A stretch of 64,000 nt of DNA, from positions 149,914 through 213,913 of the forward strand of contig NZ_JAKKCM010000008.1 in the NCBI RefSeq assembly GCF_021728395.1, in the 5' to 3' direction. Both the position numbers and the translations under genes were made by a program. The notes beneath the pieces were generated by a model that saw only the letters and a list, made by a program, of their open reading frames with translations, ran no database searches and had not been told where the DNA came from. This document shows, in pieces, positions 61,932-64,000 of the stretch. Source of the stretch: Vibrio sp. J1-1. GTDB taxonomy: Bacteria; Pseudomonadota; Gammaproteobacteria; Enterobacterales; Vibrionaceae. Each line of letters starts with the position of its first letter. Position 1 is the first letter of the stretch.

Positions 61932-64000
61932 CTATTCTCGTAACTGCTCCAAATTACTAATCAAGCTATTTGCGATATCCGCAGCCGATGCGCCGTCAAA
62001 ATTGACCTCCAAATCCATCCCACCTTTATGAATCATCAAGGTTGAATTAGGGCCTTTCTCAGTCACTGTGATGCTAATATCATCGACTTGTCCGCTGTAA
62101 TCACCCGACCCTAAATCATCAAGTAATACAGAGATATCGCTCTGACTCACATCTTCAAACAAATCAGCAAAATCAAGCTGATCGCCAGTTTCGAAGTCGG
62201 TAACGGTGTCCGTAGCGGACTTCATTTCTGTCCACTTGAAGACATCATCACCTTCACCACCCGTCAAGATATCATCGCCTAAACCACCGATTAAGATATC
62301 ACCGCCGCTGGTGCCGACTAGATCATTATCTCCATCGTCCCCCAAAATGATATTGGACTCGGCATCTGCCGCCGCTGTCAATGTGAGTGACTGAGTATTA
62401 TAGTCAGCCGTTGCTACTGAGTCAGAAGTGACGTTATCAAAGTTAACAGATACCGTCGCTTCGTTGCTGAGCGCTCCGTCTGAGTCTATTGCTTGATAGG
62501 TAAAGTCATCGTTCACGTCAGTAAAACTGGTAATTTCAGTTCCAACCAAAGTAAAACCCGCCTTGTCACTCGAACTACTGGTGTCTGGAGTAAGTCGAAT
62601 TTCATCAAAGCTACCATTAGCCATTGCAACTGTGATAAATCCTTCATGATTACTTGTATAAGTAATATCAGTTGAGTAAAACTGCTGAACATCAACAAGA
62701 GCACCATTTAGGAAGATGTACGCCGTTAACCATGCAGCACCACTGTTGAAGCGGTCATTCAAACTGGCTAAACTCAGTTTCGCTTCGTTTGCTGATAAAT
62801 CTTCATCCAGTTCTAGCGTAATATATTCACTAGTACTGATTTCATCCCCCTGACCCGTTTCACCCGGAGAAACAACAACTAACCCAACCTGTTGATTCGC
62901 AAAGTCGACTGAAATCTGAGCGTCGGCATCAAAGATGATGCTATTGCCAATGACCGTTATCTGACCACCAGTGAAAGTTAAGTTCGAATTAGGTGGAGTG
63001 TAGGAACCAACCAAGATATCTTTCCCTTGATCTTCAAGAAGATCAGCTGAATCAAAGCTCTGCTCATCAAAGAAGTCTTCAGTCAGACGGTACTTAATAT
63101 CTGTGTTTTCATACAACTTGTTTGGACCATCCAGAAACTCTTGGTTGATTATGACTTCAGTACCATTGCTATCCACATAGTAGAGCTCGCCATGTTCAGG
63201 TAATGAGGTTATGACTATTTCTATATCAGCATCATTTTCTGGCCCATCAGTGCCATTGTATTGATGGGTATCATCTTCTAAGTCTTCAACACGCTGTTCG
63301 CCAGCGCTTGTTAGTTCATCAAATTCGACATCCTGAACGGGGAACATACCTTCTTCAACATTGAGAGAGATGATGAAATCACGGGCTGTCGGAGGTGTGT
63401 TATCGTCGTCAAGTATCGTCGCACTGGCCACGTTATTATCAAGATCAACTACTGTAGTAGAAGTATCAAGAACCTCAATACTGAAAGTCTCATCCTCTTC
63501 ATAAACATCATCTTGCTTCGTCAGTACGCGCAAATTAATCTCAGTCTGACCAACCTCAAACGTTATATAGCCACTGGTAGGTACATCTTGCCATATTCCA
63601 TCTTTGTCTTGATATTGGTATCCGTCAAAATCATCATCTACCGTATCAACATGGTTGAACTGTAGTTTTGTTGTAACTTCAGTTTCAGCTGCCATATCCA
63701 ACTTAACAGTAAACAACGCAGATTCCCCCTCATTCACCTCACCACCACCTTCAATCCGGACGGTTGGACGGTCTTCGTCATCAATGATACTGCCGAGACC
63801 TGAGTCTGTGAGCTCAAACGCCTCGCCGCCCACTTCCGCTTCGGCGACCACATTCAGCTTAAAGCCTTCCACGCCTTCAAAAATGTCGTCGTCTTCCGTC
63901 GCCACCTGGACAGTAAACTCGGTCACGTTACCCGGCAGCGTGAAACTGCTCTCACCGGCCTCAAGCACGATCTGTTTATCTTGCCCGTCTTCCACGTAAT
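61932..64000 (-). CDS. Large Calx-beta/RTX secreted adhesin, C-terminal part (5' end outside window)
   Basis: The frame is open to the right edge, so the start lies outside. From N to C the visible ~688 residues include a Calx-beta domain (RPTVRIEGGGEVNEGESALF to SATILDDD) and a cadherin/VCBS-like region (VITSLPEHGELYYVDSNGTE). A lectin- or discoidin-like segment follows (~350-480), then RTX calcium-binding repeats (ILIGGLGDDILTGGEGDDVF) and the type I secretion tail (TVTDFETGDQLDFADLFEDV). Such proteins are exported by a LapBCE-type system and retained at or released from the surface for biofilm adhesion. The composition is strongly acidic, typical of the family. Confidence 0.9.
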   Translation of the reverse strand, partial: YVEDGQDKQIVLEAGESSFTLPGNVTEFTVQVATEDDDIFEGVEGFKLNVVAEAEVGGEAFELTDSGLGSIIDDEDRPTVRIEGGGEVNEGESALFTVKLDMAAETEVTTKLQFNHVDTVDDDFDGYQYQDKDGIWQDVPTSGYITFEVGQTEINLRVLTKQDDVYEEDETFSIEVLDTSTTVVDLDNNVASATILDDDNTPPTARDFIISLNVEEGMFPVQDVEFDELTSAGEQRVEDLEDDTHQYNGTDGPENDADIEIVITSLPEHGELYYVDSNGTEVIINQEFLDGPNKLYENTDIKYRLTEDFFDEQSFDSADLLEDQGKDILVGSYTPPNSNLTFTGGQITVIGNSIIFDADAQISVDFANQQVGLVVVSPGETGQGDEISTSEYITLELDEDLSANEAKLSLASLNDRFNSGAAWLTAYIFLNGALVDVQQFYSTDITYTSNHEGFITVAMANGSFDEIRLTPDTSSSSDKAGFTLVGTEITSFTDVNDDFTYQAIDSDGALSNEATVSVNFDNVTSDSVATADYNTQSLTLTAAADAESNIILGDDGDNDLVGTSGGDILIGGLGDDILTGGEGDDVFKWTEMKSATDTVTDFETGDQLDFADLFEDVSQSDISVLLDDLGSGDYSGQVDDISITVTEKGPNSTLMIHKGGMDLEVNFDGASAADIANSLISNLEQLRE

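Overview
The window is chromosomal DNA of a Vibrio, most likely the Harveyi clade (V. parahaemolyticus / V. alginolyticus / V. campbellii type). This rests on gene content and order: matP, a Lon-like protease, fabA, rmf, a DUF3466 protein, uup and rlmL; zapC-pyrD; the 1.6-kb-residue NAD-glutamate dehydrogenase; pepN; prc-proQ-msrC; letAB-rsmF; aapJQMP; yccA-tusE-yccX-rlmI. The species is inferred. No tRNA or rRNA gene was seen.

The window sits at the replication terminus of the large chromosome. A 28-bp dif site lies at 9783-9810 (one mismatch to the V. cholerae dif1 sequence as I remember it). matP, which organises the Ter macrodomain, is 6 kb away, and two perfect matS motifs occur at 50378-50390 and 53058-53070.

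Region 1 (1-9.7 kb) is accessory. It starts inside a large DUF1998 helicase of the kind found in defence islands. A scar of two broken metabolic genes follows (an XdhC C-terminus and a MocA-like N-terminus). Then comes a leftward, overlapping operon of three tyrosine recombinases plus a small helper protein. This matches the Gamma-Mobile-Trio (GMT) mobile-element module, whose islands carry defensive and offensive cargo.

Region 2 (9.7-15.1 kb) begins at dif. It holds two tandem, decayed units with similar ends but different cargo. The ends are a phage-like ORF remnant on one side and a 33-bp hairpin block on the other. The cargo is small membrane proteins, a PH-domain protein, two acetyltransferases, a Cys-rich mini-protein, a DUF2726 protein and a secreted solitary TolA C-terminal-like domain. 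The layout suggests old XerCD/dif-targeted elements of the filamentous-phage type.

Region 3 (15.1-61.9 kb) is the conserved core. It covers terminus organisation (matP), unsaturated fatty acid synthesis (fabA with FadR- and FabR-like sites), ribosome hibernation and modification (rmf, rlmL, rsmF, rlmI, tusE), division (zapC), pyrimidine, aromatic and siroheme synthesis, proteolysis (prc, pepN, Lon-like), envelope lipid transport (letAB), and glutamate catabolism and amino-acid uptake (NAD-GDH, aapJQMP). Most units end in clear intrinsic terminators. Region 4 (61.9-64 kb) is the 3' end of a large Calx-beta/RTX secreted adhesin that runs off the window.
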